64,000 bases of DNA, taken from positions 436,610 to 500,609 of the forward strand of contig RHPI01000008.1 of the NCBI GenBank assembly GCA_009103225.1, read 5' to 3'. Position numbers and translations under genes: made by a program. Origin of the DNA: Chlorokybus atmophyticus (taxonomy: Eukaryota; Streptophyta; Chlorokybophyceae; Chlorokybales; Chlorokybaceae). This document shows, in pieces, positions 54,589-64,000 of the stretch (positions are counted from its first letter, which is position 1; the number at the start of each line of letters is the position of its first letter). The notes beneath the pieces were generated by a model, which was given only the letters and a program-made list of their open reading frames with translations, searched no databases and was not told where the DNA came from.

Positions 54589-56617
54589 TGCACGCGCGCC
54601 ATTGCGCGTGGCAGTGGAGTGGGACACCTATTCTTTCGATTGTTTGTGCCGTGATGTACAGGCACCAGTTGGATGTGGATGTGGATGTGGAGTGTACAAT
54701 GTACTTGTAGTGTAATGGGGCCAGCACAAAGCTGGTGTTGTAAGGATAGTGGGGTTCAGTAGTCATACAACGATGATGGACTGCTTTGCTAGCAGATTGT
54801 ACAGTATAGAAGATGCGATTAGATGGCAGGCATGGGATTGATCAAACACTACAACGGGATTGTTCAGTGTGCATACTAGTAAGTGAGAACCTCACTGTTC
54901 CTACCGATTGACCTCACTGAGGTTGCTGCTCAATGCCTGCTTGTACTAACAATTGACTACACGCTTGGCAGCAGCTATGTGTTGCTACTCACGACTGACT
55001 GTACGCTTGATATGCGAAAGTGCGCTTAATGGCAACTTTCTCTCACGTGACAGGTGCGGTGGTTGCTAATTGGAGCATAAAAGGGCTTGCTACCCTTTTA
55101 TGCTCCAATTCGTTGAGGAACATGGCGTACTGCTGCTACTGTTAATTTGCTCTTTGCTTGGCTCATGCTACCTTACTGCCACCCACCCCATTCCCATTCC
55201 TCCCCACCTTGCTGAGCTTGTTGTGGCATGCGTTGTGGTCATGCGCTTGCGGTGTTGCTGTAAGTACAAATGGTACGATCGTTGCTGCTTATGCACAAGA
55301 TAGTGCACGAGCAATGCAGTATAGCTGGACACAGTTATCAATCTATACAGACCTGCTAGTTTTGGAGATTTCTGTACATAATCTCTGCAGCAGAGAGGTG
55401 GCGAGGGAGAGAGGGAGAGCAGGGGGGAGGGAGTTGTCATCGTGTGCTGTTAGTCTTTGCCATTGCCATTGCCAACACCGACTGGCAAACAGCCCGTGTG
55501 GACAGGCATTATTGGTATTGTGAGTTGCTTGGAGATCATGCTTGTTAAGGTAGAGGTAAACATACCACACAACCTGGCGGTGATAGGGCAAGCTGTTGTT
55601 TTGTTGATCACTGCATACTGTCAATGTGATGACCATGATGGTAAATGTGCATGTTATGTTCTAGCATGAGATCAAAAAGTGTATGTACAACGCCATGCTA
55701 GCATGCGTAGCTGCCCAGTTCAAATTACCGTACAAGTTTTGCAGGTAAGTTTGCACTAAGAAGTATACAAATACCCAAGGTTGCTGCTGTCAGAACCACC
55801 AACACAACCGAAATGAGCACAGCAACCACAGTTACACCAACAGCCAAGACAACACCATTGACATTAACAGTCAATACACGTACGCTTGCTATACTATCTG
55901 TATGCTTGCTATACTAGCAAGTTCTGTTGCCAATACGGCAAGGAAGAAGAATGACGCGCAACACAACACAACTGCGCAACAGTGCGGTTGCTAGCAGAAG
56001 CTGCTGCATAGTCAAAAGACAACCTAGTTTATGTATAATGCGCCAACTACAGCACTGACAACGTGATGGTCGATATCAACCAGCAACAAACTAGTGTACA
56101 ACAGGGGGAGGTCTGTACGCCAGGGGTTTTGTTATAGCAACTGCTGCCGTATAAAGAGTTGTAAGAGTCAACCGGTCACAACTTGTCCTCCTCACTTCGC
56201 TCGAATACTATTTAGTGGTGCTGCCATCTTCAACCGCTCAAGGCTGCATCACAACAAGCACAACAGATTTGAGTAACAAGCAGGAAGGCAACTACAACAA
56301 CAACAATAACACTAAGCCATGCATGCATCAGTGAAGTGTTCAGAACACCAGTGAATAGTTGACGATGACGAGGCTGACTACAGAAGCAATGACTGAGGCA
56401 AGAATCACGACAGCAACAACTACATGCACACAACAATGTGACTGGTATAAGCTAGCTGTAGCCATGCTTGCATGCATCAGTACAAGACTGTAGTGCTTAA
56501 GCAAGTGGCAACGGTAAACGTGTACCACCAGTACGTCTGCATAAGCACAACATGTGCAACTCCACACCTGAAAGGTAGCAGGGGTGGGTTGGAGCCTGAG
56601 AGGCATGGGGTTGGGCC
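54589..56617. other. Gene-poor region with an 18-base-arm hairpin
   Basis: About 2 kb with only short frames on either strand and no recognisable family. It contains the hairpin at 55068-55110 and CAA/ACAA-rich sequence around 55.79-56.0 kb. Confidence 0.5.
55068..55110. repeat. Perfect hairpin, 18-base arms, 7-base loop
   Basis: AATTGGAGCATAAAAGGG at 55068-55085 pairs perfectly with 55093-55110. It lies in gene-poor sequence; transcript or foldback origin is unknown. Confidence 0.9.
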
Positions 56618-57085
56618 TTAGTTGCGGAAGTGATGGTGATGTGGGAAGTGGAGGTGGTGTGACTGGGCGGGCGGTGAGGCTACCTCCTGAGGTGTGCCTG
56701 GCGACGGCAGCGGGGAGGAGGGCATGGAAGAGCATGAGGATGCGCAGCACTGCTCGGGGCTGATGGATATCAGCATGTGGGAGTGCCTGCCATAGACACT
56801 GTGCTCGTGGAGGTGAACGCTGCCGCTATCCCTGTCGCTGTCGGCGGAGGTCACCTTCTTGATGCTGTTGTGGGCCACCTGGTCGACCGCAGCCTGCTGC
56901 AAGTTGTTGATGGTCTGCTTCTCAGCTGAGGCGACGACGGCGTCCTGGCCCGAATGGGCTCCATGCAGGTGCATGCCGAACACCATTTGCCTCACAACAA
57001 CGCCCACAACTGCACCCGCACCCACGCACACCAACACACACCACACCAGCAAAGACGCTAACAGCTTCCCTTCTTCTTCTCTCAC
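56618..57085 (-). CDS. Possible small membrane protein, His-rich tail
   Basis: A single open frame of 155 codons. Residues 9-34 are a strong hydrophobic segment (LASLLVWCVLVCVGAGAVVG) that could be a signal anchor. Next come a mixed soluble part, a Ser/Pro-rich linker and a histidine-rich C-terminus (HHLHFPHHHHF). Codon composition is GC-biased relative to the surroundings, which favours coding. The frame stays open above the first Met, so an upstream exon is possible. No family is recognised; a His-rich tail might bind metal. Confidence 0.45.
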   Translation of the reverse strand: MREEEGKLLASLLVWCVLVCVGAGAVVGVVVRQMVFGMHLHGAHSGQDAVVASAEKQTINNLQQAAVDQVAHNSIKKVTSADSDRDSGSVHLHEHSVYGRHSHMLISISPEQCCASSCSSMPSSPLPSPGTPQEVASPPAQSHHLHFPHHHHFRN

Positions 57086-58083
57086 GACCTCTTCGCCACT
57101 ACCACAAGCGTCTATTGGCCACCTCTAAGGTTGCACGCCTTCCTCAAACACACACAGCAACAGAACAACCCAGAAGCAGACGCTCACACTGAGCCTGTGT
57201 CGTTTCTCTCCCACGTTTATATACCCGGTACACTTATGTACCCGTCTGACTACACTGTATGACAGAGTGACAGCCCCTTGCTTGAAGCAGGCAAAAGCGC
57301 GCACCGCAGCAATGGTACCAAACAAAAGAGGAGCACAGTGATGTGATGTGGGGCAAAGCAGGCAAAACTTTACCGCAAAAGCGCCCATTTGGCCTTTCGG
57401 GGGGCCATGATGCACGCACAAAATTGACACCTCATCGGTCGCACGGGCCCCATCACTGTCCAGAGGCTGGCTGAGCCAGACAATGCGCGCCGCAAGCGCT
57501 GACGTACTTGCCACAGTGGCGGTGTACTGCCAGCCTTGCTGGCAATAGCACCTGGTACGGTACCAATAGCATGATACGCTTAGGCATGTTTGGTGCACTG
57601 CGCGCCTATACCATGACGTCACAAGCTGCCGCGGAATCGGTACGGTTGCACGCTTGACCGGGTAGAAGCGGCCGTTACGTACACAACATTGCGAAGCTAG
57701 GCTAGCTGCTGGATTTCTGGTGCACTGGCCGGTGCTACTGGTAGTACCCATTTAGTACTACGCAATCTGATCCTGTGTGATACAGGTGATACTTTGGTTT
57801 GGCGGTCTCGTCACTGGGAGGCCATGTCAGTAAGTCTAACGTGTGACATATAATGTATCACACACACCTAGGCCTACCGGCATTGGCCCCGTGGCTGCGG
57901 CTCAAAAAGTGAGCAGCGCAAGCAATGGCGGCATGCGGAATCATTCAGTGGCGGCGGATGATGGGAATCGTTGCGTATTGACGAGTAAATGGCCTCACAT
58001 TTTGCTACGGACCTCTGAATGAAGGGCGCGCGGGCCAAATGGGACTTTTTCCCGTTTGTCCGGTTGTGCTGGAACTTCCAGCC

Positions 58084-58143
58084 CTGTACCAGGCCCTGGT
58101 CAAAGCTGGCTTCCAGCCTGGCTTTGACCAGGGCCTGGTACAG
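58084..58143. repeat. Perfect hairpin, 23-base arms, 14-base loop
   Basis: 58084-58106 (starting CTGTACCAGGCCCTGG) is the exact complement of 58121-58143. It is GC-rich within otherwise AT-rising sequence. Confidence 0.92.
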
Positions 58144-58474
58144 CCTTCCCTCGTTAAGAGACTTCGGTTTGAAAGAGTAACTCTGTTGAAATCAGAATTG
58201 CAAAAGACTAAATGTCTACAGGCAATTGTTGGTAGTGAAGACAATCTTCTCGTACATAACAAGACCAAAGAAATGGCTCATACTTTCTAGTTGAGCTATC
58301 TTATAACGAGGGAATGTATCTTGTTAGCAGCATGCATACTCCAGGATTAATATGATAACATCATCGTTAATTCATGACTATTCGGATAAGTTATGAACAT
58401 TACATGTGCATGTGTACAATCATAGCACATCAGCATGTGATAACGTGAATTGAAGGGTAACAGCAAATACCCTT

Positions 58475-58506
58475 ATTTGTATGATAATTAATCTTATCAT
58501 ACAAAT
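58475..58506. repeat. Perfect hairpin, 13-base arms, 6-base loop
   Basis: ATTTGTATGATAA at 58475-58487 pairs with 58494-58506. It is AT-rich, so the chance expectation is higher than for the GC-rich hairpins nearby. Confidence 0.8.
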
Positions 58507-59333
58507 ACATATTACAAACGGTAGCAAAACTGTTTTCTTAAGCATGTGAAAGGGAAATGAGAAGCTCTGAGATGAATGTGATTCTTATGACGAGAGAAGG
58601 TTGTACAGTCTAACAGCCTCAGATCTATAGCCTAACAGCTTCAGATCCATGATTTAACAACCGCACACATTTGCGGACGTTGTCAATTCACCTCGGCCAG
58701 TGCATAAATTTGTTACCAATCACGAATATAAAAAGCCATACAAGCGGCACAATGTACACGACTATGTTATATAAGCAACAGGCACGCTTGAATGTAAGCA
58801 CGACATCTACTCTAATGGGACAGTCTCACGCAATTGGATTCGCGATGCATTAGTGTAAAGTGATGACAAGCGTGCTTGAATTATGTGCAATGTGCGTACG
58901 TAATTACTTATAAGTGTGACATGTTCGCATGTTGATACACAGCTGCCTAAACATGATCTTATTACATATAGCATGTATATCTCAATACAACCTTTTCTCA
59001 TGTACAGTCATTCTGGCAAACTCAAGGCGAGGACTGTATTGAGACATCAAAATCCCCCTTTCATATCTTAATAGATATGGCAATCACGAATACATAGCAA
59101 CTGAACTTTGCTTGATCATGATATGCAAGTTTTACATAACACCAGCGTCATGTTTTGCGTAAACGTTTCATAGTTTAATAAGCACAAAATTCAACTCTAA
59201 AAGAGTTTTTATTTTTATATTGCAAAACCTTTATTTCAAAACACTATCATGAAAGACATGGATGCGTAGTAAGTTATACTATATATGTGCGAATGGACCT
59301 CCCCCCTCCCTATTACAACAGGCCCCATTGATT

Positions 59334-59357
59334 GGGGGGGGGGGGCCGAGGGGGGGG
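59334..59357. repeat. Poly-G tract
   Basis: Twelve G, then CCGA, then eight G, in otherwise AT-rich sequence. It resembles the poly-C gap edges elsewhere and may mark assembly difficulty. Confidence 0.7.
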
Positions 59358-59995
59358 CTTTTCAAGCAAATTGTAAAGGGGGGTTGTATTCGCGCGAATA
59401 TGGCAAACAGTACGAGCGCTATACATAAAAATCTGAACAATTCACATTCACTACACCTATTATGATACAAACTCGATGCAATATGTGTATAGTAAAATAC
59501 GCACCCATATGGACACTATATATAGATTGAGCTCGTTTACATGCTTTACTTATATATACAATGGTAATTCAGCATTAGTGAACATAAGACCTAAACTTAT
59601 GTTTACATATAATGTAATTGATTTATGCAGCACTTTATGCACCATGTGTTGTATAAGCTTATGTCTAACATTTCGTGGACATGCCAACATCGTTTTGTGT
59701 TTGACCTTGCCCCATTTGTTGCACTATGCGTGACGAGGGTACACTGTTGGTTGGTGCACACGAAGGGCCATATTCAAAATACGCATCAACACGACATTAT
59801 GCGAGTCGTATGATTAAGTGCGACGCATCAACAGCAAAGAGGTGGTGTTGATGTTAGCCTTCAATTAATGCTGTTTACATAGCATGGCCTATGTTGCGGC
59901 TATGCTTGTGGCACATATGATTTCACAATATACCACGAGCTTAGATCAGCTTATGCATGAGCTTAATACGGCATTGCATTGCACTTGCATTCATG

Positions 59996-60033
59996 TATTG
60001 TAAAGGAGTGCAAATCTGCACTCTTTTACAATA
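59996..60033. repeat. Hairpin, 17-base arms with one mismatch, 4-base loop
   Basis: TATTGTAAAGGAGTGCA at 59996-60012 pairs with 60017-60033 apart from one G/A difference. A run of TA repeats follows directly. Confidence 0.85.
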
Positions 60034-60966
60034 TATATAACACATATGTATATGTATTGGGTTCAACAACATTAATAATACGGTGCTGCTTGTATCTGTG
60101 GTTACATGTCGCGTAGCATATCACATCTTTAACCCGAAGGCTTGGGTAAGCTTGTATGCTCTGCGTCACATAGGCCCTGGAATGCAAGCAGATACAAGGC
60201 AATAATGAACATGTGTGTTGTACCACACACATACACTGCACGCAACCACCAAAGCTCAATTCTTTTTCACAATTCAGACGAACGAGCAAGCATGCGGTTG
60301 GCAACATCTACTATGCCTTTCAACACTACTCACACACACTACCACACGTACAAACACCTGATACCATTATTCAAAACTCAACATATGCGGGCGTCCGCCT
60401 GGACACTCACAACATGCCTCCTAGCGCTACGTCCTTCTCCGTCGTCATAGGCTCAGTGTGTAGGGGTCCATAGCTGGGCATTGCATAAGCTCAAGCTATG
60501 CTGCTTGTGCATTTCAGTCCAATGGCATTGCCTTGTCAGTTCAAGTGGGCACTTGCGCGCTTGCTGATTAATATATCCAAGATGGACACCAACATATAAG
60601 ACTCCGTAACACATTGGTTTCCAACATGGTTACGTATGCAGTGCTGTATGGTATCCATAACCGCACATGGATGTCATGTGACATCTTAGACCAAGACAAA
60701 GTTCATCATTAAGGCTTCGTGGTTTGTCAGAATACTCACCTCCGTTAACATAGGTAGAAACACACAACTTGATGCAAGGGGCGTGTCGTGCGATCCGGGG
60801 GGACAACTCGTGGACGGAGTTGTTCCCATATCATGTGATGTGATAGCAATCTGCAGACAACTAAACCACTTTGCTGGCCGCTTGACATCAGCAATCGCAT
60901 GCAATACCAGCATGCAAGCAGGCAATCAGCAATGCATGTAGCTTTGTCTCTTGGATGTTGTTGAGT

Positions 60967-61140
60967 CTCTTTGCAGCTATTGAATGCCTTCAGGAGTGTA
61001 AGCCTCTCTGTTGTTGGCAAAATAACGTCAACTACTATGCATGAAGCTAGTGCCTCTTTGCAGCTACTTGTAGGCTTTCAGGAGTGTAGCTTCACCATTG
61101 TTGGCCAAGTAAAGCCAACCACAATTCATACAGCTAGGCC
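60967..61140. repeat. Two diverged tandem copies of an about 87-base unit
   Basis: Both units start TCTTTGCAGCTA, share CTTTCAGGAGTGTA and TTGTTGGC, and end with a GCTAG element (copy 1 about 60967-61055, copy 2 about 61056-61140). The copies have clearly diverged. Confidence 0.75.
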
Positions 61141-61389
61141 TACACTGTGATGATAATGAGCATGCACTCATGTGTGTGTTGGCAAAGTTCTGCCAACAGC
61201 TGCTTGTACAAGCAGATCAGAATTTGCACAAAACATTTATCTTTGTAACAAGGTCACAAGGCAGGGTACAAACTACTCCAAGGGTCAAGGCTGTATATAC
61301 AGGGCAAATGCCTTTGTATCAGGGCACTATTCCAACCACTACACGCACATCACAACACGTTTTTTTTTTGCGGTGGGGGTACATCTCTT

Positions 61390-63899
61390 TTACTCCATGA
61401 GTTCTCCCTGGCTAGGTGTCTCCTGGCTGGCCATCACCGCCAAAGGACCAGAACACTTTCTGCAGCCGCGGTAGTCCTTGCATTTGTCACAGCCCCAAAC
61501 ATTCAGCGCGCCCTCAGTCTTACCAGCCTTGCGAACCTTGTTCACCCAGCTTTGCTTCAGCTTGTTGTCCTTGTTGGCCTCAACCCAATGATCTGGGCAC
61601 CGGGCGTTGCTGCCATCCTTAGTCCCCGAGTAGGCTGTGAAGCAGAGATGATGTAAGCGGCGGAGACAGCCTTCACTGCGACACACCGTTGGGGTCGGAT
61701 CGTCAAAACTGATTGGCATGTCGCAAAGCAGACTGGCGCAGTGCGGATGTGTGTCTGCCACTGGCACTTGCACTGGCTGTGGCGCTGGCTTCTCTGGCGT
61801 CGCCTGCGACACCGGCTCTGCATCTTTTTGGGTTGTTATCTCAACGTTGTGCGCAGGTTCTCTAGCTTTGTCGCTGGCTCCCTGATCATCTGTGATGAGC
61901 GAAACCACCCGCGATGCCGAGTCTGGGTTGACATCCAGCTGAGTGAGCTTCCCTGCTAGCGGATCTGGAGTCGACTGCAATTCCGCTTCAAGCTTTAGGT
62001 AATTCGCACCGATAATATATACGCCCCTCACTTCGGTAAACTTGTCCACTGCGCACATGATCAAGTTAGCGAACATATGTGTGCTACAAACATACACAAC
62101 ACACTGCGCTTACTGCTTTGGATGTCAGCGCGGCGTTTATCACAGTAGTCCCTGATGTCCTTCAGCGTGTCTTCCTCGTCTTTTAAGATTGCAGCTGTGC
62201 CTGGTTGAGCAACCCAGCGCAGAAGAAACGCCATGTGCTTGACATCGCCGAAGTTCATGCTAGGAAAAAATTTTAGCAGGCGATCTTGCACGACCTCGTC
62301 CTTGCTCTTGATCCATGGCAGGGCAGCGGCTTTATCTTTAGCAGCAGCTGAGCGCAGTGAGCTATGCTTCTCTTGCTGCAACAAAAGGTGTTGCAGTAAA
62401 GTGAGTGATTTAAGTACCTCCAGATAGCATGACGCTGTTGGCAAAATTATACCAACACTCAGTGGCTTACGTAGTGCTTGAGTTCGCTGCAGTAGCCGTA
62501 GAAGCGGTCCTCGAGCTGGCACATGCTGGTGGAATCGTTGTCTACTGCAAAAATGCTATAGCCCAACTTGAGTGCATCGTCGCTCAGACCACCAGCTCCA
62601 GCACCGAGGTCGAGAACCCATATTTCGCTGTTGCTTTTTCTAGCGGGTAGAAAATTTCCGGCCAGGGTGCTGCACAGTCGTTGTTGCCAGCAGATAGGTG
62701 GATGACCTTCAACACTGAAGAACTTGCTGAGCCACCAGCGCTTCACAGCTCCTGTGGCTGCCTTTATCATGCCTTCTGAAAAGTCAATCTCAGAGGGTGT
62801 TGCAGCAACGACAGCCAACAATTCATCTTCAGTTTCGCCCTCATTCATCTCGTTATCTTCCTCTGCTCCGTGTGAAGAAGACTTCAGCTCCTCCACGTTT
62901 GGCGACTCTTCCTCGTATGGTCCCAGCTGGCAGAACTTAGGATGCGAGGGATCATGCCAGACAAAGTCATCCTGCTCGCGCAGCTTGAACCAGGTCTTGA
63001 GATTGGTGACCTTTAGAGAGTCGTCGACTTGCTTGTAAAGTGCAATGAGGACTGGCTCAGTCCGGTCTTGGCTCTTGTATAAGCCAGGGAACACTTGCAG
63101 CTCTGCGCAACATAACAGTTTTCAGTACTGTCGCTGTAATACCGAAAGGCAGTAACTGCACAGACACAACTTACTTGTAGCGGCGTGCGTATATGTAGTA
63201 AACTCGACGATATATGCATCGGAGTTTTGCAGGATTCCCTTGACCGCACTCACGTGATGCAAAGGTACAAAGGCTACAAGCGTCCACCACTTCAGTTCGC
63301 TGTTTTGGCGGCACAGTGCATCAGTTATTTCCTGGAAGTCTTCGATGGTGAAGGCCTTGTCGCGGTCATCGTTCTCTTGGAAAGGAACATCAAAGAAGAC
63401 AAGCAACAAGAGTACCCTTCCTTCCGACGGGAAGGAAGGGTACTCCTTGACTTGCAGCTCTCGAACAAATTTTTGCACAATTTGAAAGCGCGGTACGCAT
63501 CTCTGTTTGACCGCATGGAACTCCTGGGGGCGATCGCCACTAGCGTGCACAGGAAAACGCCTGCGTAACAAGCATAGAGATATAGTATGGCTGCATTAAG
63601 CACCTGTTGGTAAAATTTGGACAACACAGCTCCATACTTACAAGGGCATAACCACGGCGCCGGGGACGTCGCCGACCTGATGGGGCTCTGGAAGCGGTAT
63701 CTTGCCAAGCTGGCAGACTTTGTCCATGATGGCGAATGGGATATTCAGATGCTTGACTGAGTGCTTCGACTCTAAATCAGCTTTGACGCTTGTGAGCTGC
63801 TTGAAGATGAGGTTATGACCTCCCTTGAGAAGGACCTCAAACAGCTGGTTTCTGGCTGCATACAACTCTGGCGCCTGATCCGCTAAACGACTTTCACAC
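61390..63899 (-). CDS. Large unrecognised protein: methyltransferase-like motif plus C-terminal Cys/His cluster (5' end outside window)
   Basis: Exons in coding order: 63899-63642, 63570-63175, 63102-62471, 62375-62114 and 62048-61390; more exons should lie beyond the window. The first ones read QLGKIPLPEPHQVGDVPGAV, then a region with EWHR-like helices and WWTLVAFVPLHHV. The 63102-62471 exon holds a Glu/Asp-rich linker, then EIWVLDLGAGAGGLSDDAL followed by AVDND, which fits motif I and the acidic residue of motif II of class I SAM-dependent methyltransferases. I see no clear catalytic motif (no DPPY- or PC-type block), so substrate is open. The final exon has spaced Cys/His (CASLLCD; VCRSEGCLRRLHHLC; CPDHW; CDKCKDYRGCRKC) that suits a PHD/RING-like zinc domain. 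Chromatin or DNA modification is a guess. A 36-base palindrome lies in frame in the 63570-63175 exon. Confidence 0.6.
63410..63445. repeat. In-frame palindrome, 16-base perfect arms, 4-base loop
   Basis: GAGTACCCTTCCTTCC at 63410-63425 pairs exactly with 63430-63445. It is read in the minus-strand exon as part of KEYPSFPSEGRVLLL without breaking the frame. Confidence 0.93.
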
Positions 63900-64000
63900 C
63901 TGATGACAGTGATGACTCTGTTGATACTGGTTACTGCTATACATACCTGCAATGAACAGACATAACTTTGCATGTGCTAGCTTACCCAGATGTTCCAAAG

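Larger units (their letters stand above)
57086..61389. other. Gene-poor region with hairpins, AT-rich core and tandem repeat
   Basis: No convincing gene. A 208-codon minus-strand frame at 57125-57751 has no motif and was not accepted. From about 58.3 to 60.7 kb the sequence is AT-rich and broken by a poly-G tract at 59334-59357. Hairpins occur at 58084-58143, 58475-58506 and 59996-60033, and a two-copy tandem repeat at 60967-61140. Confidence 0.5.

Noticed and set aside
57125-57751. 208-codon minus-strand open frame
   Set aside because: Composition is Cys/Ser/Arg-mixed with no domain-like pattern, no splice-consistent partner, and it runs close against the more plausible 56618-57085 frame.

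Overview
This is nuclear DNA of a ciliated, photosynthetic eukaryote. Genes are split by many short GT-AG (occasionally GC-AG) introns with GT/CA-rich interiors. IFT56 and OFD1 are both present, so the organism builds cilia. Anthranilate synthase carries a plastid-type N-terminal leader, and a leucine-rich-repeat/armadillo/patatin phospholipase of the plant pPLA-I type is present. Together these point to a flagellated green alga, perhaps a prasinophyte; that placement is inference. Exon models below were built by hand from splice sites, reading phase and remembered family sequences. Where I give exons, phases were checked by eye; gene starts are the weakest part.

Layout. 1-9.3 kb: IFT56 (+, 5' end missing) converges on OFD1 (-); OFD1 shares a short divergent promoter with triosephosphate isomerase (+). 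9.3-14.2 kb: no convincing gene, one assembly N. 14.2-18.7 kb: PAS hybrid histidine kinase with two receiver domains (+). 19.0-21.2 kb: acidic coiled-coil protein (-). 21.2-23.3 kb: AT-rich spacer. 23.3-26.8 kb: anthranilate synthase component I (-), divergent from a TBC Rab-GAP (+, 27.3-30.1 kb). 31.1-33.5 kb: two adjacent minus-strand reading frames, a coiled-coil protein followed by a low-complexity protein whose ATG lies one base past the first stop. 34.4-35.7 kb: small Dabb-domain protein (+), with a poly-C/N assembly gap in its second intron. 36.5-39.0 kb: EF-hand protein (+). 40.7-42.7 kb: Nudix-like protein (-). 44.0-50.3 kb: LRR-ARM-patatin phospholipase (+), converging on complex I subunit NDUFA5 (-). 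52.5-54.6 kb: unrecognised five-exon gene (+). 54.6-61.4 kb: gene-poor and partly AT-rich, with several near-perfect hairpins and one membrane-protein ORF. 61.4-64 kb: a large unrecognised minus-strand gene with a methyltransferase-like motif and a Cys/His cluster, running off the window.

There is no operon logic. The recurring themes are cilium biogenesis (IFT56, OFD1), core metabolism (TPI, TrpE, complex I), signalling (histidine kinase, EF-hand, TBC) and lipid hydrolysis. The items most worth following are the adjacent stop/ATG at 32.07 kb, the methyltransferase-like gene with an in-frame palindrome, the cluster of long hairpins, and sequences next to assembly gaps that are exact copies of sequence elsewhere in the window.
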